Origin: Erythrobacter sp.
Lineage (GTDB): Bacteria > Pseudomonadota > Alphaproteobacteria > Sphingomonadales > Sphingomonadaceae
Assembly (NCBI RefSeq): GCF_030066995.1
Contig: NZ_JASJAP010000001.1
Location: forward strand, 186,001 to 250,000
DNA length: 64,000 nt
Direction: 5' to 3'
How positions within the stretch are numbered: position 1 is the first letter of the stretch; each line of letters begins with the position of its first letter. This document shows positions 9,197 to 18,512 of this stretch, piece by piece. The position numbers were made by a program, and so were the translations under genes. Below the pieces are notes generated by a model. That model was not told the DNA's origin. It searched no databases and saw nothing but the letters and a program-made list of their open reading frames with translations.

Positions 9197-9429
9197 CGGT
9201 CGTTTCGCGGTGAGTTGCCCGGAGCGTCGGCTCGCGCACTCGCGGCTCTCTATCGAGAGTCCGGTGCCGACCTGCTGCTTTCTGAGGCGTCGTGTCCGGG
9301 TCCGACCGACCGCATAAACGGGCCCGCCTCTCGCAGAGTCGCGCAGCCTGCGATACAATTCCTTACACGAGAGAGATCGTAAGGCGCCTTGCGGACCGAT
9401 ACGGTTCGCCTCTGCGATAGGAGCGTTTC

Positions 9430-10284
9430 ATGCGTGGCTTTAAACCCTCACAGATCAGGCTTTTCTTGATGCTTGTGTGCGTTTTCCCCTTTCTATCGGT
9501 CAATTACGTCATCGCACCCAGCGCGGCGCACGCCCAAATGGGGGGAATGCCGCCGGGTGGAGGCCCCCCGGGTGGCGGGCGCATGCGCCGCCCACGCATG
9601 CCTAAACCGCCCAAGCCGATTGCGGTGGAAGAGTACAACAAGGTTGTCGCGCGCCAGCACAAAGAGGCGGACACCGATCGCGATGGCTTTCTGACGGTGG
9701 CCGAGGTGCGCGATGGCGTTGCAAGGCTGGCGCAGGAAGCGATCCGCACCCGCTTCGAGGGGATCGACACCGACGGCAACGGCACGATCACCTACGCGGA
9801 GTTTTCCAGCTGGCAAACGACGCTGGGCTCGCGAGCGCTTTCGGATCGAGCCGCATCGGGCGTGCGCGTTGAAATGATCCCCACTTCCCTTCCATTCGAT
9901 GTCGGCAGCGGGGACAGCGCGCGTCTGTTTCGCCGTATGATCCAACCGCTCAATCCGGTGATGGTCTCCCAGTCGGACCAGAACTATGACGGCCAGGTTT
10001 CCGTCGAGGAGTTGCAGACCTTTCAGCGCAAGCCCTTCAACATGGTGGACGCCAATTCGGATGGGTTTATCGATTTCATGGAGATGCAAAAAGCGGGGCC
10101 GGGCATGGGTCAACGCCGCGCTGGAATGCCCGCCGATGGCATGCCGCCTGGAATGATGCCACCCGGGATGATGCCACCGGGTATGCCTCCTTCGCCTGCG
10201 CCAACCGCCGAGGCCGATCCGCCCGCCGAGGCGCCGCCGTCAGCCGAACCGGCGGATGACCAATCCGAGACGACGGGCAGATAG
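9430..10284 (+). CDS. Exported EF-hand calcium-binding protein
   Basis: 284 residues with a signal peptide (hydrophobic residues 10-30, likely cut after AHA near residue 35). Four EF-hand loops follow, two pairs: DTDRDGFLTVAE, DTDGNGTITYAE, DQNYDGQVSVEE and DANSDGFIDFME, each with acidic residues at the Ca-binding positions. A Gly/Met/Pro-rich stretch after the signal peptide and a tail of repeated PPGMMPPGMM units flank the domains and are probably unstructured. AGGAG lies eight bases before the ATG. The predicted role is a periplasmic or secreted calcium-binding protein; the partner is unknown. It is monocistronic, facing the SixA gene tail to tail. Confidence 0.85.
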   Translation: MRGFKPSQIRLFLMLVCVFPFLSVNYVIAPSAAHAQMGGMPPGGGPPGGGRMRRPRMPKPPKPIAVEEYNKVVARQHKEADTDRDGFLTVAEVRDGVARLAQEAIRTRFEGIDTDGNGTITYAEFSSWQTTLGSRALSDRAASGVRVEMIPTSLPFDVGSGDSARLFRRMIQPLNPVMVSQSDQNYDGQVSVEELQTFQRKPFNMVDANSDGFIDFMEMQKAGPGMGQRRAGMPADGMPPGMMPPGMMPPGMPPSPAPTAEADPPAEAPPSAEPADDQSETTGR

Positions 10285-10376
10285 CTTCGATAACGGAACG
10301 GCGATCCCAACCGCCTTGGTTTGCCGACGACGCACGGCGCGGCGGGCCCAATGGACCAGTGCCTGAGCCTCGCGGT

Positions 10377-10910
10377 TCAGTGATCCGGGCCGAGATCGGG
10401 ATCAAGATCGCGGGGGCGCGCGAAGTGCACCAGGGTCGCGCAACGCGCCTTCAGGTCGCTCCAGCGGTCGATCGCGCATTCGAGGACCGCAAAACTCGCG
10501 GTCGGAAACTTGATTGCCGCTTCCCGGAAGAGATCGTTTTCGCGCGCCGGATTGACGAGATTGAGTATGGTTTCCTGAAGGCCCGGATTGTGTCCGACGA
10601 GCAGAATGGCCTCGGGCTCGTCCGCGCTCCCCTTGGCCCCGATCACATCGACAACCGTCTCGGCGCTGGCCAGGTAGAGCCGCTCGTCAAAGACGGGTGA
10701 AAGACCCAGCCGGGCAAATTCCAGCGTCTCGCGAACCCTGGCCGCCGGGCTCGCCAAGGCAAGGCCCCAGCTGATATCCTCAGCCACGACATGTTCCCCC
10801 ATAAGCGCCGCACCGCGCCGACCACGCGTGTTGAGGCCGCGGTCGAAATCGCGCTTCACCGCATCGTCCCATTCCGACTTTGCGTGGCGCAAGAGCCCCA
10901 ACCGTTTCAT
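10377..10910 (-). CDS. SixA-like histidine phosphatase
   Basis: About 177 residues of the histidine phosphatase (phosphoglycerate mutase-like) superfamily. The catalytic RH motif is in LGLLRHAKSEWDDA directly after the start, and the second histidine is in LLVGHNPGLQETIL. SixA enzymes remove phosphate from phosphohistidine in signalling or phosphotransfer proteins; a small-molecule phosphatase role is also possible. I place the start at 10910 (MKRLGLLRHAK) because the 19 residues before it lack family character. It is convergent with the EF-hand gene and no operon partner is evident. Confidence 0.85.
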   Translation of the reverse strand: MKRLGLLRHAKSEWDDAVKRDFDRGLNTRGRRGAALMGEHVVAEDISWGLALASPAARVRETLEFARLGLSPVFDERLYLASAETVVDVIGAKGSADEPEAILLVGHNPGLQETILNLVNPARENDLFREAAIKFPTASFAVLECAIDRWSDLKARCATLVHFARPRDLDPDLGPDH

Positions 10911-11112
10911 TCCGCGCGTTTTCCCTAAAGCCAAGGCCTTCACTCTAGCCGCCGCCTCCAATCGCACAAGTAATCATGAACGCGGCCAGGCCCTCTGAGC
11001 TGCGTTGGCGCGGGGATGCGGCAGCCTCGTGACAGAGGAAAGCAGATCGTTTCGCAACGAGGCCGCCGCCGAGCCACCTTGAGGAGTGGGCGGCCCTGAA
11101 AACGCGGGCCTC

Positions 11113-12027
11113 TTACGCCGCAGCGAGCGCGCCAACGCCCAGCCACAGGCCCGCCGAGGCGCTGGCCGCCAGCAGCGCGCTCAAAAGCACCGCTGCCTGC
11201 TCCGCGGGACGCCCTTTGAACGTCCAGCTCTCAGGCCAGCCAAGCGGCTTGGCGTTTTTGCGGAACTCCTGCTTGTAACGCGGGTGCTCGGTGCCCATCC
11301 AACGGTCCCACCACGTGAAGTAGAACCCGTAATTGTGGCCCGAGGAATGATGGAGATCGTGGTGCGTGGTGGTGCTGATCCAGTCGAGCCAGGGCGTGTC
11401 GACCCAGCCGGCCGGAAAGATCTCATGCCCGGTGTGCGCCATCACGTTGCGGATGATCATATGCCACAGGAAAAGGAACACCGCGAAGGCGGCAATGGCG
11501 TAACCGGTCAGGCTGATCGCCAGCAGGAACAGCGGCATGAAAGCCGCCTCGATCACCGCTTCCCAGGTCGAAAAGCTGTAGGCCGTCCACGGTGTAGGGG
11601 TGCGCGACTTGTGGTGGTGGAGGTGGGTCGCGCGGAACAGCGTTTTCGAATGCATAGCGCGGTGCGCCCAATAGAAATAGGCATCGTGAACCAGAACGAC
11701 GATGACGAAGTGGAGCGCGATCGTGATCCAGGATGCGTTGTCCTCCTCAAAGCGGATCACGCCGGTCTCGACGCCGATCAGGGTTGCAAGTGTGGTCACG
11801 CCGAAGAAGAACACGGTGCGCAGCGATGACAGAACTTCGCGGGTGCGGCCAGCGCGGCTTGCGCGGCGGGTCTGGATACGACGCGCCTCGGCCCAGCGGC
11901 GAAAGACCAGCAGGATCAGGCTCGCTACCCCGGCGGCGATGAGATAGCGCCCGAGGTCGAAATAGAACACATTGGCAAAGTGCTCGGCGATGAGATCGGT
12001 GAAGTGGGTGATGGTGGCGTCGGTCAT
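11113..12027 (-). CDS. Sterol desaturase / fatty acid hydroxylase family membrane enzyme
   Basis: A 304-residue membrane di-iron oxygenase. Histidine clusters that bind the irons are visible: HDAYFYWAHRAMHS, ATHLHHHKS, HTGHE and TTHHDLHHS. About four hydrophobic helices surround them. Members hydroxylate or desaturate sterols, fatty acids, carotenoids or hopanoid-type lipids; the substrate here cannot be told. GGAGG stands eight bases before the ATG at 12027. A perfect 18-base palindrome lies about 80 bases upstream, and the membrane AraC-type regulator gene is the next gene upstream on the same strand, so local control is plausible. Confidence 0.87.
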   Translation of the reverse strand: MTDATITHFTDLIAEHFANVFYFDLGRYLIAAGVASLILLVFRRWAEARRIQTRRASRAGRTREVLSSLRTVFFFGVTTLATLIGVETGVIRFEEDNASWITIALHFVIVVLVHDAYFYWAHRAMHSKTLFRATHLHHHKSRTPTPWTAYSFSTWEAVIEAAFMPLFLLAISLTGYAIAAFAVFLFLWHMIIRNVMAHTGHEIFPAGWVDTPWLDWISTTTHHDLHHSSGHNYGFYFTWWDRWMGTEHPRYKQEFRKNAKPLGWPESWTFKGRPAEQAAVLLSALLAASASAGLWLGVGALAAA

Positions 12028-12106
12028 TGCAAAATCCTCCTTCGAGCGATGGAGGATGGGATGCCGCGCTGCGCTGCGCGTTTCCCCTCAGCGATGAAAA
12101 ACCATG

Positions 12107-12124
12107 CTCATTTTCGAAAATGAG
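12107..12124. terminator. Perfect 18-base palindrome with flanking T-tracts: terminator or operator
   Basis: CTCATTTTCGAAAATGAG is an exact inverted repeat. On the + strand TTTTTT follows four bases after it; on the - strand TTTTT follows five bases after it. It lies ten bases beyond the stop of the AraC-type gene and about 80 bases before the sterol-desaturase start, both leftward. A Rho-independent terminator of the regulator gene is the simplest reading. An operator for the regulator is the alternative, since the perfect symmetry exceeds what a terminator needs. Confidence 0.55.
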
Positions 12125-12133
12125 TCGCTTTTT

Positions 12134-13183
12134 TCAGTTTTGCGCAGGGGATTGCTTCGAATCCAAGCGTCTGAAATCACTCGGTGTAGTGCCCGTTTCG
12201 GCCCGAAACGCCCGGTTGAAGGTGGCTAGCGAGTTGTAACCCAGGTCCATCGCGATCGTCAGGATGGGCACGTCGACGCTCTGCTTGTCGACCAGCTTCT
12301 CGCGCGCTTCGGCGATCCGGTGGCGGTTGAGGAAAGCGGAAAAGTTGCGATAGCCCAGCCGTCGGTTGATAAGCGCGCGAAGACGATGCTCGGGCGTGCC
12401 CAGTTGATCGGCCAGCGCGGCGATGGTGAGCCCGGTGATGCGATAGGCGCCCTTGTCCATCGCGCCCATCAGCTTCTCGTGCAGGACGGATTCGGACGGC
12501 GTGAGTGTGAGCGGCGGCGGCGTCTCAGAGAGCGGTTCATCGTCCGTGCGCTGCCACAAGAGCTCCGGGTCTGTGCGCAGCAGCGCGAGGCCTGCAAACA
12601 GGATGAGAACGAGGATGAGCGCCGCGTTTAACAACTGCACCCAAGGGATCGCCATGGCGGTTGCGGTCAGCATTTCGAAGACGAGAATGCCGCCCGCCTG
12701 CGCGGCGACCAACAAGGGCAGGACCAGCCGTACCACGCGGCGCTTTTCGACCAGATCGTCCTCACGGTCCATCAACGCGACGCGCACAAGATCGACGATC
12801 AACGCCAGTGAAACCAGATGCACTCCGTAAAAGCTCGCCATGGCCACCGGTCCCCCGTACCAGCCCAGGAGCCAGCCTATCAGAAGCCCCGAAACCGCCA
12901 ACAAAACGACCCGTCGGGGCGGCTCGCGCTCGAACAGCTGGCGCGCGAAGAGCCAGATCCAAAAGGGCGGGGAAAGCGAGACGAGATCAACCCACGGGTC
13001 AATCCATCCTGACGAGCCGATCAGCGGGGTGGAGTTGATGAGATAGCCGACCGTGCCAACAACCAGGCCGACGACGCTTAGGCGGACTTCAGAGCGCATC
13101 TCGCCTTCAACAAGAAGCGCCAGAAGCATAAGCGAAGCGCCGATGGCAACCAGCCGCACCAGAAGGTCTAGCTCTTCGATCAT
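12134..13183 (-). CDS. AraC-family regulator with seven-helix membrane sensor domain
   Basis: 349 residues. The first 210 form about seven hydrophobic helices (from LVRLVAIGASLMLLALLVEG to LNAALILVLILFAGLALL). The last 100 are an AraC/XylS double helix-turn-helix: ITGLTIAALADQLGTPEHRLRALINRRLGYRNFSAFLN, then ILTIAMDLGYNSLATFNRAFRAETGTTPSDFR. DNA binding while membrane-anchored is implied, with signal perception in the membrane part; the ligand is unknown. Its ATG overlaps the TGA of the helicase gene (ATGA), so the two are translationally coupled although functionally unlike. The downstream desaturase gene is a natural candidate target. Confidence 0.88.
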   Translation of the reverse strand: MIEELDLLVRLVAIGASLMLLALLVEGEMRSEVRLSVVGLVVGTVGYLINSTPLIGSSGWIDPWVDLVSLSPPFWIWLFARQLFEREPPRRVVLLAVSGLLIGWLLGWYGGPVAMASFYGVHLVSLALIVDLVRVALMDREDDLVEKRRVVRLVLPLLVAAQAGGILVFEMLTATAMAIPWVQLLNAALILVLILFAGLALLRTDPELLWQRTDDEPLSETPPPLTLTPSESVLHEKLMGAMDKGAYRITGLTIAALADQLGTPEHRLRALINRRLGYRNFSAFLNRHRIAEAREKLVDKQSVDVPILTIAMDLGYNSLATFNRAFRAETGTTPSDFRRLDSKQSPAQN

Positions 13184-16011
13184 GCGAAACCATCTGGGAT
13201 GCTATCACCCAGGGGTCCAGCGATTTGAGCGTCTTGGGGCAAGGAGCCGGGGCCCGTCGTCTCGCCGATCAGCCCGTTTTCGATGCGGTGGAGCGCTTCG
13301 TCGAGCGTCACGCGGCGTACCGTTGCGCCCTTGGGAAAGGCGGTAAGCAGGCGGCTGGGGAAGGCTGAGGACAGCGCCACAAAATGCCCCTGGTCCTCGC
13401 GCCCGCGGATCAGCCGACCGAACGCCTGCGCCAATCGCGCGCGGATGATGCGGTCATCGTAGGCGCTGCCGCCATTGGCGGCTCGGCGCGCTTTGTGGAG
13501 GATATCGGGGCGCGGCCAGGGCACCGCTTCGAGCACCACGCAGCGCAAGGAACGCCCGGGCACATCGACACCGTCGCGCAGCGCGTCGGTGCCCAGCAGG
13601 CTGGCGCGCGGATCGTCGCGGAAGATATCGACCAGAGTGCCGGTGTCGATCGGGTCGACATGCTGGGCGTAGAGCGGCAGGCCTTCGCGCGCCAGACGGT
13701 CCGCGATCCGTCCGTGCACCGCGCGCAGCCGCCGGATGGCGGTGAAGAGCCCCAGGACCCCGCCCTGGCTCGCCTCGATCAGCCGCGCATAGGCTCCCGC
13801 AAGCCCCGGAAGATCGCCGCGCTTGATATCGGTGACGATCAGCACCTCGGCGCGGCTGGCATAGTCAAACGGACTGACAGCGTTGGTCAGCATGGGCGAG
13901 CTTTCGACATGCGCCGCGCCTGATCGGGCGATGGCGGCGTCCCAAGCCTTGCCCTCATCCTCGATACGGTCGGTCAGCGTCGCACTGGTCAGCATCACGC
14001 CGTGCGATGGCTCCAGAACCGTGCGGGCAAAGGGCTTCATCGGGTCAAGCCAGCGGCGGTGGATGCCGACATCGAATTCGCGCGCGTCCGAGCGGTCGAC
14101 CGCAAGCCAATCGACGAATTCGGGATCAGCCGGACCGCCGAGCCGCTCCAGCAGCGCTCCCCACGCGCTTAGCAGGTCCACCCGCCAGCTCAGCGAGTGG
14201 CGCGCGCCATCGATCCGGGCGCGGCCCTGGCCATCGAGCCAGTCGGGTGGATCGGCCATGATCGCTTCCAGCCGCCCACCCAGTTGAATGAGCGGCGTGC
14301 GGATCGCTGCGAGCGCGGCGGCGGCGGCGCCAGCGGCTTCGATGATTTCGCCTGGCAGCCCGCTCGCTTCGGTCTCGATGCCGTATCCGGCCTCCGCGCC
14401 GCCGCTTTCGTCGCGCGCGTAGACGGTCTGGCGCGCGTGGGCGAGCAGCGTTTCGAGTGGCCCGCACGGGTCTCCTTCGGCAAGCCGCCCCAGCCAGCCT
14501 TCGCTGGGTAAGGCCTTTCCCGCCTCGCAGGCTGTCTCGATCGCTTCACCGCCCTGCTCGTCATAGCTTGCGACATCGGCCAGGCGCGCGGACAGGCCCC
14601 GGCGGCGGCCGCGATTCTTGCGTTCCGGACCCATGATCCAGCGCCGCAGCTCGATCGCTTCCTGTCCGGAAAGCGTCGCGGCAAAGGTGCTGTCGGCAGC
14701 TTCGAAGACGTGATGGCCCTCGTCAAAGACCAGGCGCGTCGGGCGTTGCGCATGGTCGCGTCCTCTTGCCGCGTTGACCATCACGAGAGCGTGATTGGCT
14801 ATGACCAGATCGGCCTGCGCGCTGTCGCGCCCGGCGCGCTCGATGAAGCATTTGCGGTAGTGCGGGCAGCCCGCGTAAATGCACTCGCCGCGCTGATCGG
14901 TGAGGGCGGCGATCCCGCGCTTGCGAAACAGCGTGCCAAGCCAGCCGGGCAAATCGCCGCCAATCATGTCGCCATCGCGTGTGAACGCTGCCCAGCGCGC
15001 GACCAGTTGCGCAAGGATCGCCGGCCGGCCCTGAAACCCGCCTTGCAGCGCGTCTTCGAGGTTGAGGAGGCAAAGATAATTCTCGCGCCCCTTGCGCACC
15101 ACGACCGGCGGCGTGCCGTCGGGACGTTTGAGCGGCCAGGCGCGGCGGCTTTCCGCGCGCAGCTGGCGCTGCAGGTTCTTGGTGAAGGTCGACACCCACA
15201 CCGTTCCGCCAGAGCCCGCCGCCCACAGCGAGGCCGGGGCCAGATAGCCGAGCGTCTTGCCGATCCCCGTCCCCGCCTGGGCGAGCGCGATATGCGGCGC
15301 CTCGGCCTTTGAGCGCGGCGCAAAAATACGCGCGGCGTCCCTTGCGTAGTCGCGCTGTCCCTCGCGTTTTTCCGAGCCTTCGCCTGTCAGGTGATCGAGC
15401 TGCGCGAGCACGTCGGCGGGCGGCAGCTCCACCTGCCGGGGCGGGGCGCGTTCGCCCGCTTCCTCCCATTCCGGAAGAGCGGAAAAGAGCCACTTTTCCG
15501 CCTTTTCGGGCCGCGCGACATGGGGTTTGAGCGCCTGCGCCCAGGGCCAGCGCAACCGTTCGAGCGTTTGCAGCGCGGACCACGCGCCGGCGCGCTCGAA
15601 CCACTCGGGATCCTCCACCGCGGCAATCAGAGCGCCGGCCGCGTTCTGAAGAAATTCCGGGACGGCCTCGTCGCCGTCGGGCTCTTTCATATCCAGCGCC
15701 TGCGCAAGGCCGCGCGGGGTCGGCACGCAAAAGTGCGCGGGGTGCACAAAGGCGAACAGCTCCAACAGGTCGAGACCCGAAAGATCGGGATAGCCCAGCC
15801 GGTTGGCAACGAGCGGCGCGTTCAAAAGCAGAACGGGCGTATCCGCAGCCGCCATGATCGCTTCGCCCTTGGACACGGCACCGGTTTCGGAGTTGGCCTG
15901 GCGCAGCCAATTGCCGCCATGGCTGGCGTGCAGCGCGGGGAGGGGCAAGGGGCGTGACGGGAGCGGATCGGGAGACGAGGACACGGCGAGCGCGAAAATG
16001 GGCAAGGTCAT
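13180..16011 (-). CDS. DinG/XPD-like ATP-dependent DNA helicase
   Basis: Superfamily 2 helicase of about 943 residues. Walker A is AQAGTGIGKTLGYLAPA, Walker B is a DEGH box in RLVFDEGHHVFEA, and the iron-sulfur cysteines of the XPD/DinG group are in NYLCLL and GECIYAGCPHYRKCF. The C-terminal helicase motif is QAFGRLIRGREDQGHF. An N-terminal region of about 300 residues precedes the motor. DinG-type enzymes unwind 5'-3' at forks and R-loops. The start at 16011 (MTLPIFALAVSSS) is a judgement: the frame stays open to 16602, but that extension is antisense to the next gene. The stop overlaps the AraC-type regulator start. Confidence 0.88.
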   Translation of the reverse strand: MTLPIFALAVSSSPDPLPSRPLPLPALHASHGGNWLRQANSETGAVSKGEAIMAAADTPVLLLNAPLVANRLGYPDLSGLDLLELFAFVHPAHFCVPTPRGLAQALDMKEPDGDEAVPEFLQNAAGALIAAVEDPEWFERAGAWSALQTLERLRWPWAQALKPHVARPEKAEKWLFSALPEWEEAGERAPPRQVELPPADVLAQLDHLTGEGSEKREGQRDYARDAARIFAPRSKAEAPHIALAQAGTGIGKTLGYLAPASLWAAGSGGTVWVSTFTKNLQRQLRAESRRAWPLKRPDGTPPVVVRKGRENYLCLLNLEDALQGGFQGRPAILAQLVARWAAFTRDGDMIGGDLPGWLGTLFRKRGIAALTDQRGECIYAGCPHYRKCFIERAGRDSAQADLVIANHALVMVNAARGRDHAQRPTRLVFDEGHHVFEAADSTFAATLSGQEAIELRRWIMGPERKNRGRRRGLSARLADVASYDEQGGEAIETACEAGKALPSEGWLGRLAEGDPCGPLETLLAHARQTVYARDESGGAEAGYGIETEASGLPGEIIEAAGAAAAALAAIRTPLIQLGGRLEAIMADPPDWLDGQGRARIDGARHSLSWRVDLLSAWGALLERLGGPADPEFVDWLAVDRSDAREFDVGIHRRWLDPMKPFARTVLEPSHGVMLTSATLTDRIEDEGKAWDAAIARSGAAHVESSPMLTNAVSPFDYASRAEVLIVTDIKRGDLPGLAGAYARLIEASQGGVLGLFTAIRRLRAVHGRIADRLAREGLPLYAQHVDPIDTGTLVDIFRDDPRASLLGTDALRDGVDVPGRSLRCVVLEAVPWPRPDILHKARRAANGGSAYDDRIIRARLAQAFGRLIRGREDQGHFVALSSAFPSRLLTAFPKGATVRRVTLDEALHRIENGLIGETTGPGSLPQDAQIAGPLGDSIPDGFA

Positions 16012-16074
16012 ACGATAAGTAAACGATTTGCGTTCACTCTCGCCCGGATCGTCCACTGTGGAGGGGTGTTGTTC

Positions 16075-16596
16075 ATGCGTAATTATGCCGGAAGACTGCG
16101 TCGGGCCCGTCTTGGGTTGGCCTTTTTCGCCGTGTGCCTTGCGCACCCCTCGCTGTCCGCGCAGCCCGCGCCTGAAGCACAGGACACTCCAGACGCAGAG
16201 GCCGCACCGTCGCCCGATCCCGCATCGAACGCCGAGGCCGAGCCTGCGGTCTTCCAGAAACCCGAAGTTCAAGCGGCGGCCAAGGTTATTCAGGGCTCGC
16301 TCGATGCCTGGCGCGCCGGGAATTTCGAGGGATGGATCAAGAGCTTCTCGCCCGATGTCCTGGTGGTGTCGGACCAGATGCGCATTGTCGGTCGCAAGGA
16401 ATTGCGGGCGATCTACCGGTTCCTGTTCGATTCCGGAGTGCCCGAGCCGCAGATACTGGAAAGCGGCTGGACGGGTCAGCGCGTTTACGTTCGCCAGCAG
16501 GAGTTCATCGCCAAGGGGACGCCCTCGGCGATCACCTACGCCGAGTATGAGGTCAAGGACGGCCTGATCACGGCGGTCTACGCGCAAATGGATTAG
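16075..16596 (+). CDS. Exported NTF2/SnoaL-fold protein
   Basis: About 173 residues. A signal peptide (RRARLGLAFFAVCLAHPSLSA) is followed by a Pro/Ala/Glu-rich linker and then a SnoaL-like domain starting near residue 65 (VIQGSLDAWRAGNFEGWIKS, VVSDQMRIVGRKELRAIYRF, LITAVYAQMD). The fold is used by small hydrolases, isomerases and ligand-binding proteins, and no catalytic residues can be assigned, so the function is unknown. The ATG at 16075 has GGAGGGG eight bases upstream; a GTG at 16066 is in frame but is poorly placed. It diverges from the helicase gene. Confidence 0.75.
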   Translation: MRNYAGRLRRARLGLAFFAVCLAHPSLSAQPAPEAQDTPDAEAAPSPDPASNAEAEPAVFQKPEVQAAAKVIQGSLDAWRAGNFEGWIKSFSPDVLVVSDQMRIVGRKELRAIYRFLFDSGVPEPQILESGWTGQRVYVRQQEFIAKGTPSAITYAEYEVKDGLITAVYAQMD

Positions 16597-16904
16597 CGGC
16601 AAGGCCGCCCGCGCAGGAGTGTTCAGGACGGCGCTCTGAAGGGCGCAAGGAAAGGAGATCGCTTTCCTACTTCTGGTCGCGGTTCTAGCCTTGCCCCATG
16701 GTTTTCCCGCGCGCTTCTCTGCCTATTTGTGATTGTGACCAGCGTGCTCGCGGCCGGTTTTTCTGGCCCAGGACAGTGTTCCATGTGTTCCAAGCGTTCT
16801 CCACGTGCGATGAACCGAGCAAGACCGAAGAAATAGGCCGCCTGGGAACCTATGGCGCTTTTGGCGCTTGCAACCGCGTATCCGCGCAATAAAGACGCCC
16901 CACG
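16597..16904. other. 308-base intergenic stretch before lysS
   Basis: No credible gene. It holds an AGGAAAG...CTTTCCT hairpin at about 16649-16667, followed immediately by the 3' part of a 14-base word (16657-16670) that recurs after lysS, and a 51-base dispersed repeat (16769-16819). The lysS promoter must lie here, but no confident -35/-10 pair was seen. Confidence 0.6.
16769..16819 (+). repeat. 51-base dispersed repeat, copy 1
   Basis: Begins CAGGACAGTGTTCCA and ends CGAG. It aligns without gaps to 61545-61595, with 42 of 51 positions identical. Inside, GTGTTCCA occurs twice at nine-base spacing and a third partial GTTC follows, giving a small direct-repeat array. It is intergenic, 85 bases upstream of lysS, in the same orientation as that gene. 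Confidence 0.7.
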
Positions 16905-18512
16905 ATGACAGACACCGCCCTCCTCGAAGCCGCACGCACCGCCAAGGCCTGGCCCTTTCAGGAAGCGCAGCGCCTCGCCAAGCGCTTGAAGGATGGCAAA
17001 CCGGGCGGCGAGCCTGTGCTTTTCGAGACCGGCTATGGCCCCTCCGGCCTACCGCATATCGGTACGTTTCAGGAGGTTCTTCGCACCTCGCTCGTGCGCC
17101 GGGCCTATGAGGCTTTGACCGGTCAGCCCACGCGGCTGGTCGCCTTCAGCGACGATATGGACGGCCTGCGCAAGGTCCCCGACAACGTGCCCAACAAGGA
17201 GCTGCTTGAAGCCAATCTCTACAAGCCGCTCTCGCGCATTCCCAACCCCTTCGACACCGAACATGAGAGCTTTGCAGCGCACAACAACGCCAAACTGCGC
17301 GACTTCCTCGATCGGTTCGGCTTCGATTACGAGTTCGTGAGCTCGTCCGATCGCTACAATTCGGGCGCGTTTGACGACGCGCTGCGCGGCGTCCTCTCCA
17401 ACTTCGACGCGATCATGGACATCATGCTTCCAACCTTGGGAGAGGAGCGTCGCCAGACCTACTCTCCGGTCATGCCGGTGAGCCCCTCCACGGGCGCTGT
17501 CCTGCAAGTGCCGATCGAGGTTGTCGACGCCGCCGAGGGGATCGTGCGCTTCACCGATGAAGACGGCCGTGTCGTGGAACAGTCGGCGCTTGGCGGTATG
17601 GCCAAGTGCCAATGGAAGGTCGATTGGGCCATGCGCTGGGTCGCGCTGGGCGTGGATTACGAGATGTACGGCAAGGACTTGACCGATAGCGGTGTGCAAT
17701 CGGGCAAGATCGCGCGTGTGCTCGGCGGCAAGAAGCCCGAGGGCCTGATCTATGAGATGTTCCTGGACGCGAACGGGGAGAAGATCTCCAAGTCCAAGGG
17801 CAATGGCCTGTCGATCGAGGAATGGCTGACATACGGTTCGCAAGAGAGCCTGGGCTTCTACATCTTCGCCAATCCGAAGAGCGCGAAGCAGCTCCACGCG
17901 GGCGTCATCCCCAAGGCGATCGACGATTACTGGCAGTTTCGCGAGCGCCTGGCCGATCAACCGCTCGACAAGCAGTTGGGCAACGCGGTGTGGCACCTGC
18001 TGCGCGCGAACGAGCACCATGACGGACCGGAGGCACCGGGGGCAGGCGACACGCTGAGCGTGCCGTATTCGCTGCTTCTCAACCTCGTCAGCGTTCTGGG
18101 GCTTGAAGCGACGCCCGAGAACCTCGCCGAATACGTCGCGAGCTACACGGGCCAAGCTGTGACCGATCCCAAGTTGATGAAGCTGATCGAAGGAGCGGTG
18201 AACTACAACCGTGATTTCGTCGCTCCAACGCTGGCCAAGCGCGCGCCAGCGGGCGGCGAAATCGAGGCTTTGAAAGACCTTGATGCAAGGCTCGCCGAAG
18301 CGGCGCCGGACGCGAGCGCGGAAGACTTGCAGACCATGGTCTATGAGATTGGCAAGGTCGAAGCCTACGGTTTCGAGACCCTTCGCGACTGGTTCCGCGC
18401 GCTCTACGAAACCCTGCTCGGAAGCGAGCAGGGGCCGCGCATGGGCAGCTTTATCAAGCTTTACGGAGTGGAGCCGACAAGAGAGCTGATCGCACAGGCG
18501 CTTTCTCGTTAG
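16905..18512 (+). CDS. lysS: Lysyl-tRNA synthetase, class I
   Basis: Charges tRNA-Lys with lysine (EC 6.1.1.6). This is the class I enzyme found in archaea, spirochaetes and many alphaproteobacteria, not the common class II LysRS. The Rossmann-fold signatures are present: the HIGH equivalent PSGLPHIGTF near residue 46 and the KMSKS equivalent KISKSKGNGLS near residue 290. The 535-residue length is typical. It is alone between an intergenic region with two repeats and a convergent hydroxylase gene. No class II gene is visible in the window. Confidence 0.94.
   Translation: MTDTALLEAARTAKAWPFQEAQRLAKRLKDGKPGGEPVLFETGYGPSGLPHIGTFQEVLRTSLVRRAYEALTGQPTRLVAFSDDMDGLRKVPDNVPNKELLEANLYKPLSRIPNPFDTEHESFAAHNNAKLRDFLDRFGFDYEFVSSSDRYNSGAFDDALRGVLSNFDAIMDIMLPTLGEERRQTYSPVMPVSPSTGAVLQVPIEVVDAAEGIVRFTDEDGRVVEQSALGGMAKCQWKVDWAMRWVALGVDYEMYGKDLTDSGVQSGKIARVLGGKKPEGLIYEMFLDANGEKISKSKGNGLSIEEWLTYGSQESLGFYIFANPKSAKQLHAGVIPKAIDDYWQFRERLADQPLDKQLGNAVWHLLRANEHHDGPEAPGAGDTLSVPYSLLLNLVSVLGLEATPENLAEYVASYTGQAVTDPKLMKLIEGAVNYNRDFVAPTLAKRAPAGGEIEALKDLDARLAEAAPDASAEDLQTMVYEIGKVEAYGFETLRDWFRALYETLLGSEQGPRMGSFIKLYGVEPTRELIAQALSR

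Noticed and set aside
16012..16602. N-terminal extension of the helicase frame
   Set aside because: It overlaps the whole NTF2-like gene in antisense, and the helicase family N-terminus begins near 16011.
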